This document shows positions 40,201 through 51,115 of a DNA stretch of 64,000 bases, piece after piece; the first letter of the stretch is position 1, and each line of letters starts with the position of its first letter. The stretch covers positions 186,001 through 250,000 of the forward strand of contig SWDT01000028.1 of assembly GCA_009193035.1 (NCBI GenBank), given 5' to 3'. A program made the translations under genes and the position numbers. Under the pieces are notes generated by a model. That model was not told where the DNA came from. It was given only the letters and a program-made list of their open reading frames with translations, and did no database searches. Source of the DNA: Halicephalobus mephisto. Its lineage: Eukaryota > Nematoda > Chromadorea > Rhabditida > Panagrolaimidae.

Positions 40201-43200
40201 ACAAGAAGAGAAAGATTTTCAGCTGATTTTTTAATGAAAATAGATAATCTTGTTTCGACAATAATTGATTTAATTTGGAAAAATTATGAATTACCTGAAG
40301 CAAATGCAGCAAATGTTGGTTTAGCATATTTTTTAAGAGTAAGTTTTAATTTTTTTTGTATTGTAATATGTCTTGGGAATTTGTATTTTAATTTTGCAAT
40401 TATAACTGGGACAACATTTATGGAGTAATTGGACTCGTAAATTCTGAATATGAAATCAGAATCAATATTTTATTTTTTGAATTTTGGATTCTGAAAACTG
40501 ATTTGGAATTCTGATTTTTAATGTTTTTAAAATTGGAAAAAAATATTTATAATAATATAGATAAATTTGTTAACTTTTATTTTGAAATCAGAATCAATAT
40601 TTTATTTTTTGAATTTTGGATTCTGAAAACTGATTTCGAATTCTGATTTTATGGTTTTTTAATGTTTTTAAAATTGGAAAAAAGTATTTATAATAATATA
40701 AATAAATTTTTTAACTTTTATTTTGAAATCAAAATCAATATTTTGTTTTTTGAATTTTGGATTCTGAAAACTGATTTGGAATTCTAAAAACATTTAAAAT
40801 TTTATACCTATACTGTAAAAAAGTAAAAACTTGGAATTCCATATAAAAATATAAAGTTATTTAAGATAATTTTTAAATTTAATTTTTGAATTTAAGTGGT
40901 TAAAATTCAAATATAAATATTAGAAATGCAAGTGGGGTGTAATTTTTCAAAATTTTACAATTATTATTTTCAGTGTTGTTTGTCGTTGACTGATAGATAT
41001 GAAATTTTTAAATGTATTCACAATGTTGTTGAAACTTATGATCTTCATGCTGCTTCTGATCCATCGTCTTCAAGACAGAATCATATTTTGAGATCATTGA
41101 AATTGGAATTTTTGCAAATTTTAATTGGACATGAACATTGGATTCCGTTGTCTCTTCCGATTTTGACGGATAAACACAATAATATCCTCAGAGGTGGTCC
41201 TTCGGGAGTATATAATGAAATTCAAAATAATTCTGGTTTTATTTCGAGATTTTTTGCTTTGTTTTCAACTCATTCTAATTCTGGATCTCCTGGACCTGAT
41301 CAAGAAGTCGGAGAAAGATTTGATAATTATTCAGATCATTTTTGGTTAAGTTGGAATTACTGTAAAATTCACTTTTTAACAGGTCTTGTTATTCAAGAAT
41401 TGATGGCTTCGTTGAGAGAACCGAGAGATTATAGACCATTGATTATTTCTTTAGTAAGAAATATATTAGCTAAACATTCGGCAGATAATAGATATACTGA
41501 TAAAATAGCACAAGGAAGGATTGCATTACTGTATATGCCATTATTACAATTTTCAATTGAAAATATAAAAGAATTGGATGCAACGGCGAAAGCAGCAATG
41601 GAAACTCCTGAAGTTGGAGCAACAATGGCGATTGGAACTACATGGAATGCATTAGCTACGTATGATGCAAGTTCGATGAAAGCTAGACAAATTGCATATA
41701 ATAATTGTGGTACAAGAAAAATGACAATTGAAACAGGATTAGATGGACAAAAATTTACAATAATGCCATTAGTTGAAAAATTAACAAAAGTTGAAGCAAG
41801 AGATATTCTTATATCAGTTTTGTATATTTTAGCTAGAATTCCAAAAAAAACATTGTCGAATATATGGATTATTCAAGAACAAAATAATAATTCAAATGGA
41901 TTAGTGGATTTTTTGCATCTTTTGGAATTAGCTTTGCAAATGTTTAGTTATCCAGGAAGAAGTTATTTATTAAAACAACTTGCTAAAAGGTTGGTTTTTT
42001 TAAAATTATAACTATTGATTTTAGTAATGTTTTAAAAAAAATTATTAGTTTTGAATTTTTGTTGATAATTTTTGAATTATTAATTTTTAAAAGTGAATAG
42101 AATTTTTGTGCTTTGTGAAACTGGAATTTGGGAAATTTTGAATTTATTTAGATTATAGTTCTGGAAAATTAATTATAAAATTACTATTATTTATAGTCAA
42201 AATAGTCATGTAGATTAATGTAATTTCTGAGTTTTTGGAAATTTGTATCGGGAAAATTTTGATATAAAAGTTTATTTTTAAATTTTTATTTTAAAATTGT
42301 ACAAGATTACGAAATAAGCATTATGAAAAACAAAAATTTTAAACTACTGTGGTTTTTAAAAACTTCTAAATTACTGTTTTGAGGCCATTTTGTAAAAATA
42401 TTGATTTATGATTTTTTTAATAATTTGATTTTAGAAGACATCTGTTGGCGAAAGCGAATGCAACTGTTAATTTTCAATTTGGGAATGATAAAACAAGAAA
42501 TGCAGCGGAGATTAGTAATCCACGAGGAACGATAGATAGTCAAGCATCTTCTACAGCAACAATGTCGACAGAACCTCCATCAAGTGCTACGTTAACGATG
42601 GATTTGAATAATGATGATTTAGAAAATGCTACTCCAATGGCATTTTTCAAAGAATGTAATCTTACTCAAGAAGTTGGGATTACGGTATTGGAAATAGCTC
42701 AAGCTGTGTCTTCTGAAGTTGCGATTAGATGTAATAATTTATCTAATAAGTCGACGGATACGGCATTTAATAGACTTTTGTTACTGTATATTCGTCTTTT
42801 GGATGAATCTTGGCCGGAAGCTGTTAGATTGAATTCTCTTGCTGCTTTGTCGATTTTTGTAAGTCATTTTGCTTCTAGATTTTTCTACAATGGACCTATG
42901 GAACCGTTGTCCTTGATTATTGAAGCAATGCTTCTTCAATTGAATTCAAGATATCAGAAAATTCAACAAGCAAGTGCGGCTCTTCTTCAAGCAATTCTTA
43001 GAAAAGGATATGAAGTTGTTTTAGAACATAAATCAAAAGAAGCAATTATGGAAAGTATTACTCCTTCTAGATCTAGATCGATGAATATGTCGAAATCAAT
43101 TATTAAAAATCAAGGAAATAAATTAAAAGGTATTGAAATGCTCGGAAGACCAGGAGCTCAAACAAGTGTTGCATTAGCAAGATTACTTGGACAAAGGATT

Positions 43201-45124
43201 CCACTTGCTCAAAGTCCTCATTTTGAAAGAGGTTTAGGAGTTTTGGAATCTTTAATTATAACTCAAGCAGCAGAAAAGAAACTTTCACCATTTGAAAATG
43301 CAGTAATGGAATTAATAGAACAATTAAAAGGTGCAATTGTGGCTACAGGAGCATTGAAAGAAGCGGAAGATAATCCTATTAGACTTGCTGAACTTCATAT
43401 TCAATTAGCAGATAGTTATCGTGGATCATCAAGATTGAGATGTACATGGTTTGATACTTTGGCAGATAGATATATTTCTGATGGATGGTTCTCAGAAGCA
43501 GCAGTTTGTCAAGCTCATTCAGTTACGATTATTGCGAGAGAATTGGCAGTAAGAGGATTGATTAAAGTTGATTGGTCTTTACTTGATGTTATTAATGATA
43601 GAATAGCTGTTGAAGAGAAAGTTAATTTGCCGTTATTGGATATTACTCAAGAAGCAGGATTTACTTTGGATTCTTTAACAGAGAAAGTTGAAACAACAGT
43701 TCAGACTCTTATCCAAGCTGAAAGATATGAAGCAGTAGGTCCGATTTGCAGATTAGCTATACCTGTTTATGAGAAACTTAATGATTACAAAGCTTTGATG
43801 AGTATTTATATGGAACTTCAACAAGCAAGCAGTAGAGCAGCTGAAATAAAAGCAAGTGGAAAAAGACATCTAGGAACGTATTTTAGAGTTGTTCTTCATA
43901 GTTCGTTTTATTTTAGAGAAGAAGATAAAACGGAATGGATATATAGAGAAAGAGGTTTGACTTCTTTGGCTGAGGCATGTGAAAGAATGGTTTTGTCTGT
44001 TCAAAGAGCTTTAGGACATGATAAAGTTGAAGCTTTACCGGAAAATAAAATCGATCCTAAAGGATTAAAAGAAAATTTTGCATATATTCAGATGACTCAT
44101 GTTGAACCATGTTTGAAACTTCCAGAATCGTTAAAAAATGAAAATATTAATTTGTTAGAAGAAATTGAAGATGAAGAAAAAATTCAATCAGGAGATCCAA
44201 TGAATTATTATCTTCATACTAATGTTAGAAATTTTTATTATGAAGAAACTTTTACGGATGAATCTGTTCCAAAAGATTCTCCAGAAATGGCTAAATTGTC
44301 ATTAAGAAGAATTTACTTAACAGGTTAGTTTTTTTTTTAAAGTTGATTTTTTAAATTATTTTTAAAAGTTGGTTTTTTATTGTTTTAAAAATTGATTTTT
44401 TTTATTATTTTTAAAATTGAATTTTTATTATTTTAAAAATTGGTTTTTTTAGTTCAAGAACCTTTTCCAAATACTACTCGGAGACAAAAAGTAATAATGA
44501 AAAATGAAATTATATTGAATCCACTTGAACTTGCTTGTGAAAAATTGACTCAAAAAGCGACTCAAATTAGACAATTCTTGGCGACAGTTGGAATTCCTCC
44601 TAGATGCTCGGTTATTGGAGTTGATCCAGCAGCAGTTGCGAAATTGGACATTAAGGGATTACAATGTTTCCTTCAAGGTGCAGTTAGTCCAGCAGTGAAT
44701 GTAGGGGTTTTGGCTTATGCTGAAGCTTTTACTTTGCCTCATCAAAAAGAAAGATATGGTCAAGTCGGAATTGATAAGCTTGTGATGTCTTTTAAGTATG
44801 TTGTAATGATTTTGAATTAGATATAATTATTGATTATTTTTAGGATTTTGATGACAGAACTTCAAGATGCTTTGGAAGTTAATGGAAAAGCAGTGGCTGC
44901 AGATCAACAAGAATATCACGAGATGATGAAGAAATCCTTTACTGGAATGTTGGAGAGATTAAAAGATTTTTTTGGAAATCAGGATGTAAGTTGTTGGATT
45001 TTTAATTTTATTTATTAGTATTTTTTAGTTCATTTTGAAACATACAAATGCGTTGGAAGAAAGTTATGACACGGCTCATGTTTTAAATTCTATCGGAGGA
45101 GTACCAGTATGTGAGAGATTGTAA
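31268..45124 (+). CDS. dock-11: DOCK-family RhoGEF, zizimin type (DOCK9/10/11; dock-11)
   Basis: A guanine-nucleotide exchange factor for Cdc42-type GTPases at membranes. Long-form exons: 31268-31464, 35131-35332, 36125-36830, 37289-38165, 38749-39442, 39538-40338, 40974-41989, 42435-44323, 44453-44795, 44844-44985 and 45029-45124. The total is 2320 residues, all in frame. Domains in order are the zizimin N-terminal region (YEKFICEKSAQLENDCQRDL), a PH domain (about 220-325; this places it in the zizimin group), DHR-1 (about 725-890, LLYVYPISLSYGGQ and VGYAWLPL), armadillo-like repeats, and DHR-2 (about 1800-2290: LLGTYFRVV-like block, YIYRERGLTSL, FAYIQMTHVEP, then LQGAVSPAVNVGVLAYAEAF around the nucleotide-sensor loop). 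The true start is uncertain because two other exons can serve as first exon. The next gene begins 297 bases on. Confidence 0.93.
31481..32060. repeat. About 135-bp degenerate repeat, five copies, in DOCK intron
   Basis: TTTTTGATATATGAAAAA or a close variant anchors copies at 31481, 31611, 31749, 31877 and 32028. Each is followed by words such as CATTGATAACTTTATTCAATGT. The array begins 16 bases after the donor site of the 31268 exon. Confidence 0.65.
33299..34002 (+). other. Candidate alternative first exon of the DOCK gene (long N-terminus)
   Basis: An uninterrupted frame from ATG (33299), three bases after TTGTCTAG, runs 234 codons (YWRKQAGYISDGYNSMKK, Ser-rich middle, LMHLLRLDR). It can end at a GTCAGT donor at 34003 in phase 2, exactly what the exon at 35131 needs. 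The join reads LDR-FASHVGKIG, resembling the RRFTRSLLRPG-like start of vertebrate DOCK9/10. Unspliced, it would end at a stop at 34010-34012, so a separate nested gene is the alternative. The first 60 residues look folded; I do not recognise a domain. Confidence 0.55.
34687..34937 (+). other. Candidate alternative first exon of the DOCK gene (short, Ser-rich)
   Basis: ATG at 34687 opens MIDKNDLMRVSSKKKINRM, a Ser/Lys-rich disordered stretch ending KRKIPLPA. A GTAGGA donor at 34938 leaves phase 2 and joins 35131 in frame, giving a 2338-residue protein. No good acceptor is seen just upstream, which favours a first exon with its own promoter over an internal exon. Confidence 0.6.
35360..36110. 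repeat. Two degenerate minisatellites in a DOCK intron
   Basis: 35380-35710 repeats TGTATTGGATACATTG/GATGTATCGG-like units. 35720-36010 repeats TTTTAGAATTCTGTGGAAATTTCTGG-like units about every 50-60 bases. The second type resembles the AGAAGCTTCC repeats at the far right end of the window (63780-64000). Confidence 0.5.
36831..37030. repeat. About 40-bp tandem repeat at the start of a DOCK intron
   Basis: Five copies of TTTTTAATAAGAAATTACAAA and TTATGTTTTT units follow the donor at 36831. Some copies include the ATAAGTTTTT word that matches the donor region itself. The array stays open in frame after exon 36125-36830, which makes the exon look longer than it is. Confidence 0.65.
38247..38445. 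repeat. About 60-bp duplicated segment in a DOCK intron
   Basis: The same segment starting TAATACGGTAACTAAGGAAC and ending ATATTATACTGTATTT occurs at 38247 and 38384, 137 bases apart, with almost no differences. Confidence 0.7.
40452..40800. repeat. About 135-bp tandem repeat, three copies, in a DOCK intron
   Basis: GAAATCAGAATCAATATTTT, then TTGGATTCTGAAAACTGATT, starts copies at 40452, 40584 and 40725, with few differences. Confidence 0.75.
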
Positions 45125-45421
45125 TTTGTAATTGATCTTGTTTCCTTTGAGCTTTCTTTTTCGGGTAATTTATGTTTCGGGTTATTTAATTATTTAGGAT
45201 TTTGTGTTTAATTTTGATAATTTTATTTCATGAGATTTAATCTCAGAAATGGTAACTAATAAATGGTTTTCTCGATCTTGAACTTTGGAAGAAAAAAGTG
45301 ATAAAAAAATCAATCAAGAAACAGAAAAGTCGGAATATTATAGTTGATTGATTAAAGCATGGTTGATAACTGGGCTTTTTAGCGACATTGAACGAGAATT
45401 TAGTTTTATTTGACCTAAAGA

Positions 45422-47526
45422 ATGTCTATTGCTTGTAGTATTGTTAGATTTCCTTATGGATATAGTATCGAAAGTTATGATGTTATAGGAAGAAGTTTGG
45501 TTGGTTCCTGGCCGAAAAACAAAAATATCGATCAGATGATAGATGCGTTGACAACAGTATACGGGAAGTATATTGGGAAGATTATGATTACGAATGCTCC
45601 TGATCCAATATCACAACAAATGGGGAAATTCAACAACGATGATTTTAGAAAATACGATGATTTGGTTTATATTCCTACAGATGATGAATTGAATTTCGAT
45701 TATTTTTTAAATTTAAAAGTTGTATATTCCGTTGGAGATTCGATTATTCTATTCGAGAATAATAGGAAGATTTCTTTGTATAAATGCATAGATGGTGCCG
45801 GAAAAAAGTTCACATGGAAGAAGACGGACATGAGGCAGTATGGATTTGATGAACAAATCGATTTTTCCTATACTGCAAGGATGTTCGGTCTTGAATTTAA
45901 CCAAACTCATGCTGTGTTTGAAGACACTCAAAAGAATGTTGCCTCAACATATGGTCCTCAATTTGACAATTACGGATTCAAAAGTCTCAACTTTACTAAA
46001 TGGGCAGACAAGTCTTCAACCTCCGCCCCACTGTCCCTTGCAAGGAACTTGATTTCTGATCCCGATGTTTCCGTTTTTATTAAAGCCGATTTATCCTACG
46101 AAGACATAGATCATTATCAAGGTTTCAAGATTCACGATTGGGGTTATATCCACATTCCAAAACTGGTTGAAGAATATGAACCAAGAACGGACATCATGGG
46201 AATCGACCTCGGATCAACCAGATGTGTATTAGCTGTTTCAAGAAACAAACAAGTCCATGTTATTCCAGTTGACAACTCTTCTCCTGGAGATCTCTGGATG
46301 GAATCTGTAGTCTCATTTGATGAAGCTAAGCCTTTGTTCGGTAAGGCAGCAATGAGAAGACTGAAAACGAAACCTGATTATGTTGTTTTTGACTCTAAGC
46401 TTCTTTGCAGTTGGGATCATCGACAAAGAAAATCCAAGCAATCCATTTGGCCTTTTAAGTTCAATGTCAAAGAACGAGAACAGCCATATTTAGAGGCGAT
46501 GACTTCTAGTGGTTTGAAACAATTCTCCCTTGCACAAATCAACAAAGTGTTTTTGGATCGGATGATAAAGGCGGCAAGTGATTATCAGGAAGGATTCAAT
46601 CGTGAAAAAATTATGAAGAAAGCAGTTATTACGATCCCGAAGTATTTCCGGGAAGGCAATATCCCGAGTCTTGTAATCTCTACTATTACTGAATCAGCCA
46701 AGTTGGCTAATATTGAAGTCATCGATATCATCGAAGAAACTCATGCCGATCTTCTTTATTATCTATCCAGTGATAGATATTCTACCTTAATTAAACCCGG
46801 GATGAAAATCGCCATGTTCGACATCGGAGGCGGTACTTGCCTTTGTAGAATTTACGAAATTTCACAACAAAATGGCAGAATGTATGCGACTTGTTTAAAG
46901 GAGTCATACATGTACAACGATGGAGATGATAGATATTCTGGAAGGAATATTGACGATGTAATTATTGAAGAACTTGAAAAACAAATCCCAGAACATTCAA
47001 GAGATAGTTTGAAATTAAGGACGATGATGACAGCAAAGATGATAAAAGAAGATCTTTCTACCATGCCGGAGATTGAGTAAGTAAACAGTTTTTTAAACTA
47101 ATCAGAAAACTATATTTCAGAATCGATTTGTGGGATATCGATTCGCATTTAAATGGTCATTTCAAGTTCACAGAAACTGAATTTGAAAAAAAACTAAAAG
47201 ACCGCTTTGAAGATGGTTATTTATGCTATTATAATTTCAAACGACATCCATCTCCATCTCAGAAGACATTACGGTGCAGACGAGAAGGAGAATTCGAGAT
47301 ACAAACTAACAAATGGAAAGACGTAGACATTGTTTTCTTAGCTGGTGGAACTTGTAGAATTCCATTTATTAAAAAATGGATTGAAGGTCAGTTTCCTGGG
47401 GCCACAGTCATTGTAGACGGAGAAATGCATATCATCACTGCCACTGGAGCTGCCATTCATGCTCTTCAAGTTGTCAGTGGAGAAGTTGAGCCTTATGTAA
47501 CAATCCAGAATTCTAATAGATTGTGA
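45422..47526 (+). CDS. Divergent HSP70-like ATPase with novel N-terminal domain
   Basis: Exons 45422-47076 and 47121-47526 give 686 residues. The C-terminal two thirds are an actin/HSP70-type nucleotide-binding domain: phosphate-1 MGIDLGSTRCVLAVS near residue 260, phosphate-2 AMFDIGGGTCLCRIYE near 465, and the adenosine motif FLAGGTCRIPFIKKW near 624. It ends soon after the domain, so the HSP70 substrate-binding domain and lid are missing. The first 250 residues are a separate region I do not recognise. It sits 297 bases after the DOCK gene on the same strand, and TTTTTAG at 45381 could be a trans-splice site, so an operon is possible. A chaperone role is not established; a sensor or scaffold use of the ATPase fold is equally likely. 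Confidence 0.85.
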
Positions 47527-48091
47527 AACAATTGATAACTCCTCAACAATACCAAGCACACACAAACACAATTCTCAAGTTCTATGAATTTATAACGAGA
47601 TGACAAACATCATTCTGCATCATTGTTATTTGTAGTTGCTTTGTGATATTATGTTTTAAGAAAACTAAAATAAAAATAATTTTGATATTCTTTGATGAAT
47701 CTTGTTGAGGTTTTCTCTACGTCTGCTGTGGTACAAGCCAGATTCTTGAAAGTTCATTTCTTGAACTTCTTTGTTCTAAATGATATACAAAGTCCCAAAG
47801 AGAACAATCCAAACACAAGAATAATCAAAACTCTATCCAAAACTAGTAGTTTCATCAAACAGCGAATGCATTCTTACCGCAATCTCAGATATTATTGCGG
47901 CGGAAGCTAGTTGACGTTCTGTGTCAGTGTCTTGTGGATTTTATAAGTGTTCATAGCGAAACAATAGAAGTTTTTGATATGATATAAACTTTTTCCATTG
48001 GAGGGTAGGCACAACCCCTTAACACACTTCATCCAATTCTATCTATTATATAAACCCCCAGGAGAAATATCCACTGATAGTGTTTCTCTAG
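47527..48091. other. Spacer before the mariner element
   Basis: The 3' UTR of the HSP70-like gene (AATAAAA-like signals near 47670) and unassigned DNA. A 72-codon frame at 47692-47910 has no support. Confidence 0.45.
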
Positions 48092-48093
48092 TA

Positions 48094-50325
48094 TTAGATT
48101 GGTCAGAAAATAATAGCACTTTATTTTGTTGCATGGGTATGTTATTCGTCAATGGACACATTAAATGTTGTTGACTACGCACATTTTTTCATAATTTCAA
48201 TTTTCTATATCATTTCTGGATTCCTACTTCTTCGCATCTTACTCTCTGTATATTCTGATGTTCTACTGACCTTTGAATTTCTGGACGAACAAACATTTTC
48301 AGGCGATTTTGCTTTATGAATTCAAATTGGGCAGTAGTGCTGCTGAAACTCTGAAAAAAGTTAATGAAGCATTCGGACAAGGATCAGCTAGCAGACGGAT
48401 AGTCTTCCACTGGTTTGAGAAATTCCAGAACGGAGATTTTTCCTTCGAGGACGAAGAACGTAGCGAACGCCCACTCATTGTTGAGAACGACATTCTAAAG
48501 AGTATGGTTGAGGTTAACCCCCGTGTAACAGTTCGAGAACTTGCAGAAGAACTACAAGAAGTCATTCAGTCATCATTGAACACTTACATCAACTTGGAAA
48601 AAAAGAAAAAACTGGATAAATGGGTTCCTCACGAATTAACAGATGACAAACGAAAATGCCGATTCTAGATCTCTTCAGCGCTGCTGTTACACAATAAGAA
48701 TGACTCTTTTCTGGACCGTATTATAACATGTGATGAGAAATGGATACTGTACTATAATCGCAAACAAATTTCTCAATGCCTGGACGACAATGAACCTCCA
48801 AAACGCTCCCCGAAACCAAAGGTGCATCAGAAGAAGGTTACGATAACTGTTTGGTGGTCTGCTGCAGATGTCATTCATCACAAGTTTTTGGAACCTGGAG
48901 AAACAATTGCTGCAGACAAGTACTGTGAAATAGGAAATATAACAAAATCAATTGAAATTCAAAAAGAAGTTAGACAAGGTGACTCATTATCACCTATACT
49001 ATTCAATTTAACATTACAAATGGCAATTGATTCAATTGATTGGAGAAGAGGAATAAAGATAAACAACATATATCTCCCATATTTAGCATTTGCCGATGAT
49101 TTAGTTTTAATTGGCAAAGATATCGAGGAACTACAAATACTACTGAATGATGTAGAAATTGAATGTGGAAAAATTAGACTAAAAGTAAATATAAAGAAAA
49201 CAAAATGGATGGCGAATAGACCAGATGAAAGAGTAGTAAAAATTAAGGAATCAGAAATAGAAAAAGTTGATCATTATATATACTTAGGTCAACAAATCAC
49301 ATTAACAGAAAAAGGAGGAAGATCTCTTAATCAGGAAATTAGGAGAAGAATAGCATCTGGATGGAATGTATTCAATAAAGTGGAAAAACTAATGATTTCA
49401 AGGAAAGTAAATATAAAATTAAAGGAAAAATATTTCGAAAAATGTATAATTCCAGTCATGTTATATGGTTGTGAAACATGGACTTTAACAAACTCAATAG
49501 AAAAAGGCTAGAAATCGCGCAAAGAAAAATGGAAAGAAGAATGCTCAACTTAAAATTAATATATAAAATCCCATCATCAAAAATAAGAGAAAAAAGTGGA
49601 CTTCTGGACTTAATAGAAGAATATAGAAAGAGAAAACTAAGATTCCTTGTCAAACTCCTAAAGAATCCACACAAATGGTCATCAATATTAACGTTATGGA
49701 ACCTAAAAACAAAAAAGTTATTAGGAAGACCACCGACAAGATGGACAGATGACTTTAGAAAGAGAATTGGTAGAAATTTTCTTGATTTAGCATTTCAAGA
49801 AAAATTCCTTTAGTTGTATATGCCCCGTTTCGTTGTAAACAACTGAATAAACGTTTAAATAAATCATAAAGTACTGTGAAGAACTCAAGGAAATGCATAA
49901 GGAATTGACCGAAAGACGACCTAAATTGATGAACAGAAAAGGTCCTATCTTGCTTCATGACAATGCGCGGCCACACATTTCTCAAATGACGGTACAGAAA
50001 TTGCATAATATATGCTATGAGATTCTACCTCAACCACCTTACTCACCAGACTTGTCCCCAACCGATTATCACTTTTTCAAGCATTTTGACAATTTTTTTA
50101 CGTGAGGAAACAATTTTAAATTCAAATGCAGAAAATGCCCTAAAAGAATTCATCGTATCCAGAGAACCGGATTTCTACTCCCATAGTATTAACGAACTTG
50201 TTTCTCATTGGCAAAAGTGCATTGATTCTCAAGGCTCTTACTCTGATTAAATATTATTTTTCTCATGTGTTTTAACAATATAAAATTTGATGTCGATAAG
50301 TGCTATTACCTCTTAACCAACTTAA
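48094..50325 (+). mobile_element. Inactive mariner transposon with a LINE nested inside
   Basis: Terminal inverted repeats of about 28 bases (TTAGATTGG to AATAGCACTT at the left, matching copy at 50298-50325) and TA target duplications at 48092-48093 and 50326-50327. Without the nested insert the element is about 1.29 kb, the normal mariner size. The transposase is recognisable from an HTH part (SASRRIVFHWFEKFQNGDFS) through KKLDKWVPHEL, the first catalytic Asp (ITCDEKWILYY), then, after the LINE, HDNARPH and YSPDLSPTDYHFF, a D,D34D set. It is dead: a stop at 48666-48668, disrupted HTH-linker region, the LINE insertion, and a frameshift near 50100. Confidence 0.9.
48930..49868 (+). mobile_element. 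5'-truncated LINE fragment inserted in the mariner
   Basis: 939 bases flanked by perfect 12-base target duplications AAGTACTGTGAA (48918-48929 and 49869-49880). The frame begins inside the reverse transcriptase at QGDSLSPILFNL, has the catalytic YLPYLAFADDLVLIG box and the thumb region ending MLYGCETWTL. A frameshift near 49500 is followed by the C-terminal part with GRPPTRWTDDF. This order is typical of RTE-like and related LINEs in which the endonuclease would be upstream and is missing here. The AATAAATCATAA end is the 3' tail. Confidence 0.88.
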
Positions 50326-50327
50326 TA

Positions 50328-51115
50328 TTTCACCATTAAGTATAAATCTATAAATTTAATCGGACATCTCTTTATTAGCATAATGGTCTTCAGTTAAATT
50401 ACATGTAATAAAAATATTACCAATGTTATTAGTATTAAAATAACGTTTATCAGATACATATTCATTACTTTTCAACTTACTACTAAATCCAAAAACTTTT
50501 TTTTAAGAGTTTTCACGATTAAAATCTATTGAATACCCGGCTTTTATATCAAAATTAATATTATTATCAACATATAGTATAGCTTTGAAAAATTTTTATT
50601 TTTTTTTTGATATTAATCCTTTTATTTTCATTATGAATTTATCCAAATCATACTTATCTTTAGGGATTTCTACAACACAATCTTCGTTAATATTATTACT
50701 GTTATTATTTTGATTCTTTTTGTTAATTGAGTAGAAGAATTTATTATTTGTATGATTTATATTTACTTTAATTCTAATTTCTAAATAACCATCCAATTGT
50801 GTCGCGGAAAGCGAGAAGACTCCTAACACGAAAACCCTGGAGATGCAGAAACTCAATTTGCGCGCCAAAGAAGCGGCGGAGAAAAGTAGAAGCGACGCTA
50901 CGGGACCGGACGACGTGGCAAGGAGTTATTGTTGATTTGTACTGTTGACTACTGGAATAAAGTGACCAGTTAACCATTGTTAATTAAGGGAAGACACCAG
51001 AATCCCTTACAAATTGTATAACCTTTATTTCATACTTTTTACGCAAGAACTCTGGTGTAAATGAATATTCAAAAGTTGAATCATTGAATGTTAGTTGTAA
51101 AATGAAAACCGTCAT
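50328..51115 (-). pseudogene. Decayed Maverick/Polinton-like gene fragment split by solo LTR B
   Basis: On the minus strand, a start near 51110 opens a frame that runs to the LTR, and the same frame resumes exactly on its other side when the LTR and one 5-base duplicate are left out. The frame goes on past a Lys/Asn-rich stretch to a stop at about 50596. A further stretch with one or two breaks then reaches the mariner end. Its last part resembles a protein type common in Maverick/Polinton-type virus-like transposons (a conserved run around a FNRENS word, then a word ending CNLTEDHYAN). The assignment rests on recall of that pattern and is tentative. It is clearly not intact. Confidence 0.4.
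50800..51011 (+). mobile_element. Solo LTR B, 212 bp, same family as LTR A
   Basis: Begins TGTCGCGGAAAGCGAGAAG and ends CAGAATCCCTTACA, with perfect 5-base duplications AATTG (50795-50799 and 51012-51016). It shares with LTR A the block ACTCAATTTGCGCGCCAAAG and the GAATAAAG signal, but lacks its repeat expansion. It lies inside the Maverick-like frame. Confidence 0.88.

Noticed and set aside
50774..50977. 67-codon minus-strand frame
   Set aside because: Lies in solo LTR B; not coding.
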